Positions 46,688-54,890 of a stretch of 64,000 nucleotides of DNA are shown here, piece after piece. The first letter of the stretch is position 1, and every line of letters starts with the position of its first letter. The DNA comes from Pseudohoeflea sp964511625 (GTDB lineage: Bacteria > Pseudomonadota > Alphaproteobacteria > Rhizobiales > Rhizobiaceae), in contig CAZEJG010000015.1 in the NCBI GenBank assembly GCA_964511625.1, positions 16,602 through 80,601 of the forward strand, in the 5' to 3' direction. Both the position numbers and the translations under genes were made by a program. Under the pieces are notes generated by a model. That model was not told where the DNA came from and ran no database searches. It worked only from the letters and a program-made list of their open reading frames with translations.

Positions 46688-46712
46688 CGGCGGTCGGCGA
46701 TCCCGACCGCCG
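46688..46712 (+). terminator. Intra-operon hairpin/attenuator after ytfQ
   Basis: Perfect ten-base stem CGGCGGTCGG / CCGACCGCCG with a five-base loop, then TTTCGTCCGTTTT. The interrupted T tract suggests partial termination, which would keep the binding protein in excess over the ATPase and permeases. Confidence 0.65.
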
Positions 46713-46789
46713 TTTCGTCCGTTTTCCGACGCCGCGCCCTTGACGGATGCCGGCGCGGACCGTCCAGTCAGTTGCATTCGAGGTGGAGG

Positions 46790-48316
46790 ATGTCCGCCGT
46801 GGCAAACACCCTGCCGCTCATTCACGCCACAGGCGTGACCAAGACCTTTCCCGGCACGGTGGCGCTCGACCATGTCGACTTCACATTGCAGCCCGGCGAA
46901 GTCCATGCGCTTCTCGGCGAGAACGGCGCCGGCAAGTCGACGCTGATCAAGTGCCTGACCGGCGCCTACCGCCGCGATGCCGGCGAAATCCTGATGCAGG
47001 ACCGGCCGATCGATCCGCGCGACACGCTCGACGCGCAGAATTACGGCATCGGCACCGTCTACCAGGAAGTCAATCTGCTGCCCAATCTCTCCGTCGCCGA
47101 GAACCTGTTTCTCGGCCGGCAGCCGACCCGTTTCGGCATGATCTCCGGCCGCGAGATGAACCGCCAGGCGCGCGAGACACTCGCGCAGTACGGACTGGAC
47201 ATCGACGTGTCGCGAAATCTCGACGACTACTCGGTGGCCGTCCGCCAGGTCATCGCCATCGCCCGCGCCGTCAGCCTGTCGGGCAAGGTTCTCATTCTCG
47301 ACGAGCCCACGGCCAGCCTCGATTCCGGCGAGGTGAAGATGCTCTTCGACATCATCCGCTCGCTCAAGGAGCGCGGCATCGGCATCGTCTTCATCTCGCA
47401 CTTCCTCGATCAGGTCTTCGAGGTCTCCGACCGCATCACCGTTCTCCGCAACGGCCGCCTGATCGGCACCGAGAATACGGCGAGCCTCGACCGGGTGCAG
47501 CTCGTCAACATGATGCTCGGCCGCGAGTTCGAGCACGAGACCCGCGAGACCGGCCGAACCGACCTGCCAAAGACCGATCCCTGGCTGCGCTTCGACGATT
47601 TCGGCAGGAAGGGCCGCATCGCGCCCTTCGATCTTGAGATCCGCCGCGGCGAGGTGGTCGGCATGGCCGGGCTTCTGGGCTCCGGCCGCACCGAGACCGC
47701 CGAAACGCTGTTCGGCGCCGCGACCCATGACAGCGGCAAGGCCCTCAAGGACGGCAACCCGATCGAACTGCGTTCGCCGCGTGACGCGGTGGCTGCCGGC
47801 TTCGGCTTCTGCCCCGAGGACCGCAAGATCGACGGCGTCATCGCCGATCTCAGCGTCCGCGAGAACATCATCCTGGCGCTACAAGCCCGCATGGGCTGGG
47901 CGCGCCGCGTGCCGCGCAGGAAACAGGCGGAAATGGCCGAGGATTTCATCCGCCGCCTCGACATCCGCACCTCCGACGCGGAGAAGCCGGTGGGCCTTCT
48001 TTCCGGCGGCAACCAGCAGAAGGTGCTGCTCGCCCGCTGGCTCGCCACCAACCCGAAATTCCTCATTCTCGACGAGCCGACCCGCGGCATCGACGTCGGC
48101 GCCCATGCCGAGATCATCCGCCTGATCGAGGACCTGTGCCGGGAAGGCATGTCGCTTCTCGTCATTTCCTCGGAGCTCGACGAACTCGTCGCCTACAGCC
48201 ACCGCGTCGTCGTCGTGCGCGACCGCCACCACGTCGCCGAACTGGTCGGCGCAGACATCACAACCGGCAACATGGTCGATGCCATTGCCGCCTCGCACAA
48301 CGGGAGTGCGTCATGA
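46790..48316 (+). CDS. ytfR: Sugar ABC transporter ATP-binding protein YtfR
   Basis: A ~508-residue double ATPase. The first nucleotide-binding domain has Walker A GENGAGKS and Walker B LILDEPTASLDSG. The second (from about 265) has the degenerate Walker A GLLGSGRTETAE, common in this family, and signature LSGGNQQKVLLARWLA. The ATG at 46790 lies against GGAGG; a GTG nine bases later has better spacing and may be the true start. Its stop overlaps the next gene (ATGA). Confidence 0.94.
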   Translation: MSAVANTLPLIHATGVTKTFPGTVALDHVDFTLQPGEVHALLGENGAGKSTLIKCLTGAYRRDAGEILMQDRPIDPRDTLDAQNYGIGTVYQEVNLLPNLSVAENLFLGRQPTRFGMISGREMNRQARETLAQYGLDIDVSRNLDDYSVAVRQVIAIARAVSLSGKVLILDEPTASLDSGEVKMLFDIIRSLKERGIGIVFISHFLDQVFEVSDRITVLRNGRLIGTENTASLDRVQLVNMMLGREFEHETRETGRTDLPKTDPWLRFDDFGRKGRIAPFDLEIRRGEVVGMAGLLGSGRTETAETLFGAATHDSGKALKDGNPIELRSPRDAVAAGFGFCPEDRKIDGVIADLSVRENIILALQARMGWARRVPRRKQAEMAEDFIRRLDIRTSDAEKPVGLLSGGNQQKVLLARWLATNPKFLILDEPTRGIDVGAHAEIIRLIEDLCREGMSLLVISSELDELVAYSHRVVVVRDRHHVAELVGADITTGNMVDAIAASHNGSAS

Positions 48317-49338
48317 GCGGTGCCGGCCGTTTTCTTCGCAGGATCGCACCCCAGCTCGTCACGCTGGCCTTCGTGCTCGTCCTGATCTCCGTCTTCTTCC
48401 CGGGCTTCTTCGACATTTCGATCGCCAATGGACGCCTCTACGGCTCGCCGATCGACATTCTCAATCGCGGCGCGCCGGTGGCACTCCTGTCGATCGGCAT
48501 GACGCTGGTCATCGCCACACGCGGCATCGACCTGTCGGTCGGCGCGGTGATGGCGATCTGCGGCGCGGTTGCCGCCTGGGGGATTACCCAGGGCTACGGG
48601 CTGCCCGCCACCCTGCTCTTCGCCCTTGTCGCCGGTTTCGTCTGCGGCCTATGGAACGGCATCCTGGTGAGCTTTCTCGGAATCCAGCCGATCGTAGCCA
48701 CGCTGATCCTGATGGTCGCGGGCCGCGGCATCGCGCAGCTGATCACCGAGGGCGCGATCCTCACCTTCAACGACGCGAACCTGATCTTCTTCGGTTCGGG
48801 CACGCTTTTCGGCCTGCCGATGCCGGTGGTGATCTGGATCGTCACTGGACTTCTGGTCACGATGGTGGTGCGCCGAACCGCGCTCGGCCTGCTGATCGAA
48901 TCCGTCGGCATCAACCTGCGCGCCTCGACCCTCGCGGGCATCAACTCGCGCGTGCTCCTGATCGCGGTCTATGTCACCTCCGGCTTCTGCGCGGCCCTTG
49001 CCGGCATCATCGCAGCGGCCGACATCAGGGGCGCCGACGCCAACAATGCCGGCCTCTGGCTCGAACTCGACGCCATTCTCGCCGTCGTCATCGGCGGCAC
49101 CTCGCTCCTCGGCGGACGTTTCTCGCTGATTGCGTCGTTGATCGGCGCCATGATCATCCAGGCGGTCAACACCGGCATCCTGCTGTCGGGCTTTCCGCCC
49201 GAGTTCAACCTCGTCATCAAGGCAGCGATCATCCTGATCATCCTCGTGGTGCAATCGCCCGCCCTCCGCACGAGCATGGCCTTCTTCCGCAAGGCCCCCG
49301 GCGGCGACGCCGTGGAAAAGGAGACCGTGACCCAATGA
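48313..49338 (+). CDS. ytfT: Sugar ABC transporter permease YtfT
   Basis: The 341-residue inner-membrane permease of the ribose/xylose type (BPD_transp_2) has eight to ten helices. IGMTLVIATRGIDLSVGAVMAI and LDAILAVVIGGTSLLGGRFS are signatures of the family, the first being the conserved cytoplasmic-loop/helix motif. The ATG at 48313 overlaps the ATPase stop by four bases and its own stop overlaps the next permease in the same way. It pairs with the YjfF-type permease in a heterodimer. Confidence 0.94.
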   Translation: MSGAGRFLRRIAPQLVTLAFVLVLISVFFPGFFDISIANGRLYGSPIDILNRGAPVALLSIGMTLVIATRGIDLSVGAVMAICGAVAAWGITQGYGLPATLLFALVAGFVCGLWNGILVSFLGIQPIVATLILMVAGRGIAQLITEGAILTFNDANLIFFGSGTLFGLPMPVVIWIVTGLLVTMVVRRTALGLLIESVGINLRASTLAGINSRVLLIAVYVTSGFCAALAGIIAAADIRGADANNAGLWLELDAILAVVIGGTSLLGGRFSLIASLIGAMIIQAVNTGILLSGFPPEFNLVIKAAIILIILVVQSPALRTSMAFFRKAPGGDAVEKETVTQ

Positions 49339-50315
49339 ACTCGCGCTTTCTGCCTCTGGCGGCGACTGTCGCCATCTTCATCCTCGCCTACGCGGTCTGC
49401 TACGCACAGTTTCCGGCCATGCTCTCGACCCGGGTGATCGGTAACCTGTTTACCGACAACGCCTTCCTCGGCATCATCGCGGTGGGCATGACCTTCGTCA
49501 TCATATCGGGCGGCATCGACCTCTCGGTGGGTTCGGTCATAGCCTTCTCCGGCGTGTTCATCTCGGTGATGCTGCGCGACACCGGTCTGCACCCGATCCC
49601 CGTCTTCGCCATGCTTTTGCTGATCACCACCCTGTTCGGCGCGGCGATGGGAGCGACGATCCACTTCCTCGAGATGCCGGCCTTCATCGTCACGCTGGCC
49701 GGCATGTTCCTCGCCCGCGGCATGGCCTATGTGCTGTCGATCGATTCCGTGCCGATCGCCCACGAATTCTACTCGACCATCCAGGGCTTCTACTGGCTGA
49801 TGCCCGGAAAGGGACGGCTGACCTTCATCGGCGGGCTGATGCTGGTGGTCTTCGTCGTCGGCATGCTGGTCGCCCACCGCACCCGCTTCGGGACCAATGT
49901 CTATGCGCTGGGCGGCGGAGCCCACACCGCGCAGCTGATGGGCGTGCCGGTGGCGCGCACCACCATCGCCATCTATGCGCTCTCGGGCTTGCTCGCCGGA
50001 TTGTCCGGCATCGTGTTTTCGATATACACCTCGGCCGGCTATTCGCTGGCAACCGTGGGCGTGGAGCTCGACGCCATCGCGGCAGTGGTCATTGGCGGGA
50101 CGCTCCTGACCGGAGGCAGCGGCTTCATCGCCGGCACACTTATCGGCGTTCTGATCATGGGGCTGATCCAGACCTACATCATCTTCGACGGCACACTTTC
50201 CAGTTGGTGGACCAAGATAGTTGTAGGTATGCTATTGTTTGCATTTATCGTCCTGCAAAAGGGACTAGTCTGGTTTACCGGACAGAACAGGGCCTCCACC
50301 GAAGGGGCCAGATAG
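49335..50315 (+). CDS. yjfF: Sugar ABC transporter permease YjfF
   Basis: The 326-residue second permease of the importer. GMTFVIISGGIDLSVGSVIAFSGVF, PAFIVTLAGMFLARGMAYVL and LDAIAAVVIGGTLLTGGSG match YjfF and related BPD_transp_2 permeases. The start overlaps the YtfT stop. Two different permeases, rather than a homodimer, is the hallmark of the YtfQRT-YjfF system. The GntR regulator starts 14 bases after its stop, so it is probably read through from this operon. Confidence 0.94.
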   Translation: MNSRFLPLAATVAIFILAYAVCYAQFPAMLSTRVIGNLFTDNAFLGIIAVGMTFVIISGGIDLSVGSVIAFSGVFISVMLRDTGLHPIPVFAMLLLITTLFGAAMGATIHFLEMPAFIVTLAGMFLARGMAYVLSIDSVPIAHEFYSTIQGFYWLMPGKGRLTFIGGLMLVVFVVGMLVAHRTRFGTNVYALGGGAHTAQLMGVPVARTTIAIYALSGLLAGLSGIVFSIYTSAGYSLATVGVELDAIAAVVIGGTLLTGGSGFIAGTLIGVLIMGLIQTYIIFDGTLSSWWTKIVVGMLLFAFIVLQKGLVWFTGQNRASTEGAR

Positions 50316-50329
50316 AACGGGGACGGACA

Positions 50330-51109
50330 GTGCTCAGGACCGCCATCTCGAACGGAGCAGTGCGCAACAGCCACGCGCTCGTGGTTGACGAGATCGGCAG
50401 GTCCATCATCACGGGTGCCTATCCGACCGGCTCTCTGGTCCCCGGCGACGCGGAACTCGCCGAGCGCTTCGCCGTCTCGCGTACCGTCCTCAGGGAGGCG
50501 ATGAAGACGCTCGCCGCCAAGGGACTGGTCGTCGCCAAGGCCCGCATCGGCACCCGCGTTACCGAGCGCAAGGTCTGGAACTTCTTCGATTCCGACGTCC
50601 TGCGCTGGCACCTCGAATCCGGTTTCGACGCCACCTTCCTCAGTCACCTGTCCGACATGCGCATCTCCTTCGAGCCGAGCGCGGCGCGCCTTGCCACGCG
50701 CAACGCGACGCCGCAGGACATCGCCCGCATGAAGGACTGCGTGAAAGGCATGTACGAGGCACGCTCGATGGAGGACTTCGCCTATGCCGATCTGAGCCTC
50801 CACATGGCGATGATCGATGCGGCGCGGAACCCTTTCATGTATTCGGTGGCAAGTCTCATCGAAGCTGCGCTGGTCACCTCGTTCAAGCTCTCCTCGCCGG
50901 TAGGCAATACCGAGCGCCAGCGTCTCACCAGCCGCCGCCACGAGGTGATCGTCGAGGCCATTGAGGCCGGCGATGCGGATGCGGCGGCCCGCGCAACCGA
51001 GGTCGTCATCGTGGAAGGCCGGGATCGTCTCTTTGCGGCCGATCAGCCTGCCCCGGATCTCGCGGAAGCTGGTCAGAGCGCCGTCGCCGTCAAGCCGAGA
51101 GCGCACTGA
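50330..51109 (+). CDS. GntR family (FadR subfamily) transcriptional regulator
   Basis: The 259-residue regulator has an N-terminal GntR winged helix (VVDEIGRSIITGAYPTGSLVPGDAELAERFAVSRTVLREAMKTLAAKGLVVAKARIGTRV) and a C-terminal all-helical FCD domain with metal-site His residues (LSLHMAMIDAARN; SRRHEVIVEAIEAGDA). The GTG at 50330 has GGGGA nearby. Being the last gene of the ytfQRT-yjfF operon, it probably represses that operon and perhaps the catabolic genes, with an aldonate or keto-deoxy-acid as effector, as for related galactonate regulators; that is inference. Its 3' end overlaps the gbpR 3' end by 20 bases. Confidence 0.9.
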   Translation: MLRTAISNGAVRNSHALVVDEIGRSIITGAYPTGSLVPGDAELAERFAVSRTVLREAMKTLAAKGLVVAKARIGTRVTERKVWNFFDSDVLRWHLESGFDATFLSHLSDMRISFEPSAARLATRNATPQDIARMKDCVKGMYEARSMEDFAYADLSLHMAMIDAARNPFMYSVASLIEAALVTSFKLSSPVGNTERQRLTSRRHEVIVEAIEAGDADAAARATEVVIVEGRDRLFAADQPAPDLAEAGQSAVAVKPRAH

Positions 51110-52016
51110 ACACGAGATCGCGCAGCTTGATGGCGAGCGGATTGAGCGTGTGCGTCTTCATCGAGATCATATGATAGGCGTGCACGATGATCGGCTCGTC
51201 GAGGTCGATCGTCGCCAGATCGCTCGTCTCCGCCTGTCCCGCAAGCAGATCGACCACCTCGCGTGAGGTCGGAGCGATGGCGTCGGTGGAATTGAGATAG
51301 GCGATCATCACCAGAAGCGAGGTCGTGTTGACGATCTCCCGCGGCAGCGACACCTGGGCGTTGACGAAAGCATCCTCCACCGCCTGGCGCATCGGCATCA
51401 GGGGTGCCTGCACCACCCATTCATAGCCCTCGAGGTCGCCGATCGCCAGGCCCGATCGTCCGGCCAGCGGATGGCTCGCGCGGCAGAGGAAGCGGATCAC
51501 CTCGACCCTGCCCCGCCGGACATTGAACTGCCGTGCGTCGACGCCGGGAGGAACGCGCGAAAGCACGAAATCATAGTCGCCGCGCAGCAGGCCCTCGATC
51601 AGCACCTGGCTCGGCGCCACGTCGACATGGATGTCCGCGCCCACCGCCTCCTGTTTGAGCTTCTGGATCGCCGGAACCACGAAGGCGACGGCCCCGCCGG
51701 TGACCGAGCCCACGCGCACGGTGCCGGCCCGGCCGGAGCGGATCTCCTCCACCTCGTGGATCGCCCGGTCCATCTCGTGAAGCAGCGTCGCCGCGTTGCG
51801 CGCGAGCACCTGCCCCACCGCGGTCGGCGTCATGCCCTTGGGGTGGCGGTCGAAAATCCGGGTGCCGACGGCCTTCTCGATCGACGCCAGCATCCGCGAG
51901 GCCGCCGGCTGGGTGATCGCCAGCTGTTCGGCCGCCAGCGCGAGCTGTCCCGTCTTCTCGATCGCCTGAATGAGGCGGAAGTCCTTGAGCTGGAGTCGGG
52001 CGGCGAGCTTTTCCAT
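51090..52016 (-). CDS. gbpR: LysR-type regulator GbpR (galactose-binding protein regulator)
   Basis: The 308-residue protein has a LysR helix-turn-helix (RLQLKDFRLIQAIEKTGQLALAAEQLAITQPAASRMLASIEKAVG) and an effector domain (about 95-300). It is divergent from chvE, as gbpR is in Agrobacterium, where it activates chvE in response to L-arabinose, D-galactose or D-fucose. The ATG at 52016 (MEKLAARLQLKDF) is the family-like start. A perfect dyad in the interval is its likely operator. Symbol given by synteny and family. Confidence 0.9.
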   Translation of the reverse strand: MEKLAARLQLKDFRLIQAIEKTGQLALAAEQLAITQPAASRMLASIEKAVGTRIFDRHPKGMTPTAVGQVLARNAATLLHEMDRAIHEVEEIRSGRAGTVRVGSVTGGAVAFVVPAIQKLKQEAVGADIHVDVAPSQVLIEGLLRGDYDFVLSRVPPGVDARQFNVRRGRVEVIRFLCRASHPLAGRSGLAIGDLEGYEWVVQAPLMPMRQAVEDAFVNAQVSLPREIVNTTSLLVMIAYLNSTDAIAPTSREVVDLLAGQAETSDLATIDLDEPIIVHAYHMISMKTHTLNPLAIKLRDLVFSALSA

Positions 52017-52023
52017 GGTTCGA

Positions 52024-52041
52024 CATATCAATTCTGATATG
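52024..52041. promoter_or_regulatory. GbpR operator candidate (perfect dyad)
   Basis: CATATCA (52024-52030) and TGATATG (52035-52041) are exact seven-base inverted arms around ATTC. It starts seven bases upstream of the gbpR ATG and 131 bases before chvE, and its ATATC-N6-GATAT shape fits a LysR T-N11-A box. Confidence 0.6.
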
Positions 52042-52171
52042 GAAAATGTCAATTTAATCATTTGCGGGACATGTCGCCATGCCGCTAGGAGTCTAGCCCG
52101 GATCAGGAGGTCCAGAGGGGGCAATTTCGGCCTGTCGCCGGAACCCCAAAACCACCGGGAGGTATTACCCT

Positions 52172-53239
52172 ATGAGGAAACTCGTTTCCGCACTGGCGGC
52201 GCTTGCGCTCGGCGCAGGTCTCGCCACCGCACCGTCTTTCGCACAGGACAAGGGCTCGATCGGCATCGCCATGCCGACGAAATCATCGGCACGCTGGATT
52301 TCCGACGGCGAGTCCATGGTCAAGCAGTTCCAGGAAGCCGGTTACGAAACCGATCTTCAGTACGCCGAAGACGACATTCCGAACCAGCTCGCCCAGATCG
52401 AGAACATGATCACCAAGGGCGTCGACGTTCTCGTCATCGCCGCCATCGACGGCACCACTCTGTCGAACGCTCTGGAAAACGCGGCCGCCTCGGGCATCAA
52501 GGTCATCGCCTATGACCGCCTGATCCGCGACAGCGGCAACGTCGACTATTACGCGACCTTCGACAACTTCAAGGTCGGCGTGCAGCAGGCCACTTCGCTC
52601 GTCAACGGCCTGAAGGAACGCTTCCCCGACCAGGACAGCTGGAACGTGGAACTCTTCGGCGGCTCGCCGGACGACAACAACGCCTACTTCTTCTACAACG
52701 GCGCCATGAGCGTGCTCCAGCCGATGATCGACGAAGGCAAGATCAACATCGTGTCCGGTCAGATGGGCATGGACACCGTCGGCACGCTTCGCTGGGACGG
52801 CGCTGTCGCCCAGGCACGCATGGAAAACCTTCTGTCGGCCAACTACACCGACAAGCAGGTCCACGGCGTTCTGTCGCCCTATGACGGTCTGTCGATCGGC
52901 ATCCTCTCCGCGCTCAAGGGCGTGGGCTACGGTTCGGGCGACATGAAAATGCCGATCGTGACCGGTCAGGACGCTGAAGTCCCGTCCGTCAAGTCGATCC
53001 TGGCTGGCGAGCAGTACTCGACCGTTTTCAAGGATACCCGTGAGCTTGCCCGCGTGACCGTCGGCATGGTCGACGCCCTGCTCGGCGGCGGCGAGCCGGA
53101 AATCAACGACACCGAAACCTACGACAACGGTGTGAAGGTCGTTCCGTCCTACCTCCTCGAGCCGGTTTCCGTCGACAAGAGCAACTACAAGGAAGTTCTG
53201 ATCGACAGCGGTTACTACACCGAAGAGCAGCTCAAGTAA
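52172..53239 (+). CDS. chvE: Multiple sugar-binding periplasmic protein ChvE
   Basis: The 355-residue binding protein has a signal peptide cleaved after SFA (residue 24). DKGSIGIAMPTKSSARWISDGESMVKQFQEAGY, EDDIPNQLAQIENMITKGVDVLVIAAIDGTTL, YDRLIRDSGNVDYYATFDNFKVG and ELFGGSPDDNNAYFFYNGAM are ChvE sequence throughout. ChvE binds D-galactose, L-arabinose, glucose and some acidic sugars; in Agrobacterium it also modulates the VirA sensor, but nothing here implies a vir system. It is the first gene of chvE-gguA-gguB, with CCGGGAGG upstream of the ATG. Confidence 0.96.
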   Translation: MRKLVSALAALALGAGLATAPSFAQDKGSIGIAMPTKSSARWISDGESMVKQFQEAGYETDLQYAEDDIPNQLAQIENMITKGVDVLVIAAIDGTTLSNALENAAASGIKVIAYDRLIRDSGNVDYYATFDNFKVGVQQATSLVNGLKERFPDQDSWNVELFGGSPDDNNAYFFYNGAMSVLQPMIDEGKINIVSGQMGMDTVGTLRWDGAVAQARMENLLSANYTDKQVHGVLSPYDGLSIGILSALKGVGYGSGDMKMPIVTGQDAEVPSVKSILAGEQYSTVFKDTRELARVTVGMVDALLGGGEPEINDTETYDNGVKVVPSYLLEPVSVDKSNYKEVLIDSGYYTEEQLK

Positions 53240-53260
53240 GAGCTTCCAAGCCTGAAGAGC

Positions 53261-53286
53261 CGTTCCGCCGGATTGCCGGCGGAACG
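53261..53286 (+). repeat. Intra-operon hairpin after chvE
   Basis: Perfect eleven-base stem CGTTCCGCCGG / CCGGCGGAACG with an ATTG loop, 21 bases after the chvE stop and 76 bases before gguA. No T tract follows, so it more likely protects the chvE mRNA 3' end than terminates. Confidence 0.75.
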
Positions 53287-53362
53287 GACCCGGTCACGCG
53301 AGCGCCAAGCCTCGCCTGACAGCAGCCAGACAGACAGTCACAGCAGAATTTCCGAGAGCCCC

Positions 53363-54877
53363 ATGGCCACACTTCTCGAAATGCGTCAGATCACCAAGGA
53401 GTTTCCGGGCGTCAAGGCGCTCGACCGGGTCGATCTCAAGGTCGAGGAAGGCGAGATCCACGCCATCTGCGGCGAGAACGGCGCCGGCAAGTCGACGCTG
53501 ATGAAGGTTCTCTCGGGCGTCTACCCGGCCGGCAGCTATGACGGCGAGATCGTGTACGAAGGCGAAACCGCCCAGTTCCGCGACATCCGCGACAGCGAGG
53601 ATCGCGGCATCATCATCATTCACCAGGAGCTGGCGCTGGTCCCGCAGCTCTCGATCGCCGAAAACATCTTTCTCGGCAACGAACGCGCCACGCGCGGCGT
53701 CATCGACTGGCGCAAGACCAACCAGCGCACCGAGGAATTGCTCGCCAAGGTCGGCTTGAGCGAAGCCCCGACGACGCTGGTCGATTCCATCGGCGTCGGA
53801 AAGCAGCAGCTCGTCGAGATCGCCAAGGCGCTCTCCAAGGACGTCAAGCTTCTCATCCTCGACGAGCCGACGGCGGCACTTCAGGAAAACGACAGTCGCA
53901 AGCTGCTCGACCTGATGCTCGAACTCAAGGCGCAGGGCGTCACCTGTATCCTGATCTCCCACAAGCTCGGCGAGGTCCGCTACGTCGCCGACACGGTGAC
54001 CGTGATCCGCGACGGGACCACCGTCTCGACGCTCGATGCCAAGGGGCTGAGCGAGGATCAGATCGTCCACGACATGGTCGGCCGGGACATGACCGCCCGC
54101 TTCCCCGAGCACAAGCGCACGCCCGGCGACATTCTCATGGAAGTCGAGGGCTGGACGGTCTGGCATCCAGAGCATGCCGAACGCCGCGTCATCAAGAACG
54201 CCAACTTCAACGTCCGCGCCGGCGAGGTCGTCGGCATCGCCGGCCTGATGGGCTCGGGCCGCACCGAGCTCGCCATGTCGATCTTCGGACGGTCCTACGG
54301 CCGCAACGTCACCGGAACGGTCAGGCTCAAGGGCGAGACGGTCGATGTCTCGACCGTGCCGAAGGCCATCAAGGCCGGCGTGTCCTATGTCACCGAGGAC
54401 CGCAAGTCGCTCGGTCTGGTGCTCGACGAGACTATCCGCTTCAACACCACGCTCGCCAACCTGGAGGAGGTCTCCAACAACGGCGTGCTGATGCGCAACG
54501 AGGAGACGCAGGTGGCCGAACGCTACCGCGAGGCGCTCGCCACGCGCACGCCCTCGGTGTTCCAGAAGGTGGTCAATCTCTCGGGCGGAAACCAGCAGAA
54601 GGTGGTTCTCGCCAAGTGGCTGTTCACCTCCCCGGAGGTCCTCATCCTGGACGAGCCGACGCGCGGTATCGACGTCGGTGCCAAGTACGAAATCTACACC
54701 ATCATCAACGACCTCGCCGATCAGGGTAAGGGCGTCATCATGATCTCCTCGGAGATGCCGGAACTTCTCGGCATGTGCGACAGGATCTACGTCATGAATG
54801 AAGGCGCTCTTGTCGGCGAACTGACGGCTGCAGAAGCCAGCCAGGAGCGCATCATGTCGCTCATCGTCAACGACTAG
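53363..54877 (+). CDS. gguA: Sugar ABC transporter ATP-binding protein GguA
   Basis: The 504-residue double ATPase of the ChvE importer. Domain 1: Walker A GENGAGKS, Walker B LLILDEPTAAL. Domain 2 (from about 263): GLMGSGRTELAM and LSGGNQQKVVLAKWL, then LILDEPTRGID. The ATG at 53363 gives the family start MATLLEMRQITKEFPGVKALD; the longer upstream frame is not similar. It starts 123 bases after chvE and 13 bases precede gguB. Confidence 0.95.
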   Translation: MATLLEMRQITKEFPGVKALDRVDLKVEEGEIHAICGENGAGKSTLMKVLSGVYPAGSYDGEIVYEGETAQFRDIRDSEDRGIIIIHQELALVPQLSIAENIFLGNERATRGVIDWRKTNQRTEELLAKVGLSEAPTTLVDSIGVGKQQLVEIAKALSKDVKLLILDEPTAALQENDSRKLLDLMLELKAQGVTCILISHKLGEVRYVADTVTVIRDGTTVSTLDAKGLSEDQIVHDMVGRDMTARFPEHKRTPGDILMEVEGWTVWHPEHAERRVIKNANFNVRAGEVVGIAGLMGSGRTELAMSIFGRSYGRNVTGTVRLKGETVDVSTVPKAIKAGVSYVTEDRKSLGLVLDETIRFNTTLANLEEVSNNGVLMRNEETQVAERYREALATRTPSVFQKVVNLSGGNQQKVVLAKWLFTSPEVLILDEPTRGIDVGAKYEIYTIINDLADQGKGVIMISSEMPELLGMCDRIYVMNEGALVGELTAAEASQERIMSLIVND

Positions 54878-54890
54878 GAGGACTGCGGGA

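Noticed and set aside
52172..53239. Virulence (vir) role for ChvE
   Set aside because: ChvE occurs in many non-pathogenic rhizobia as a sugar-binding protein; no vir gene is in the window.
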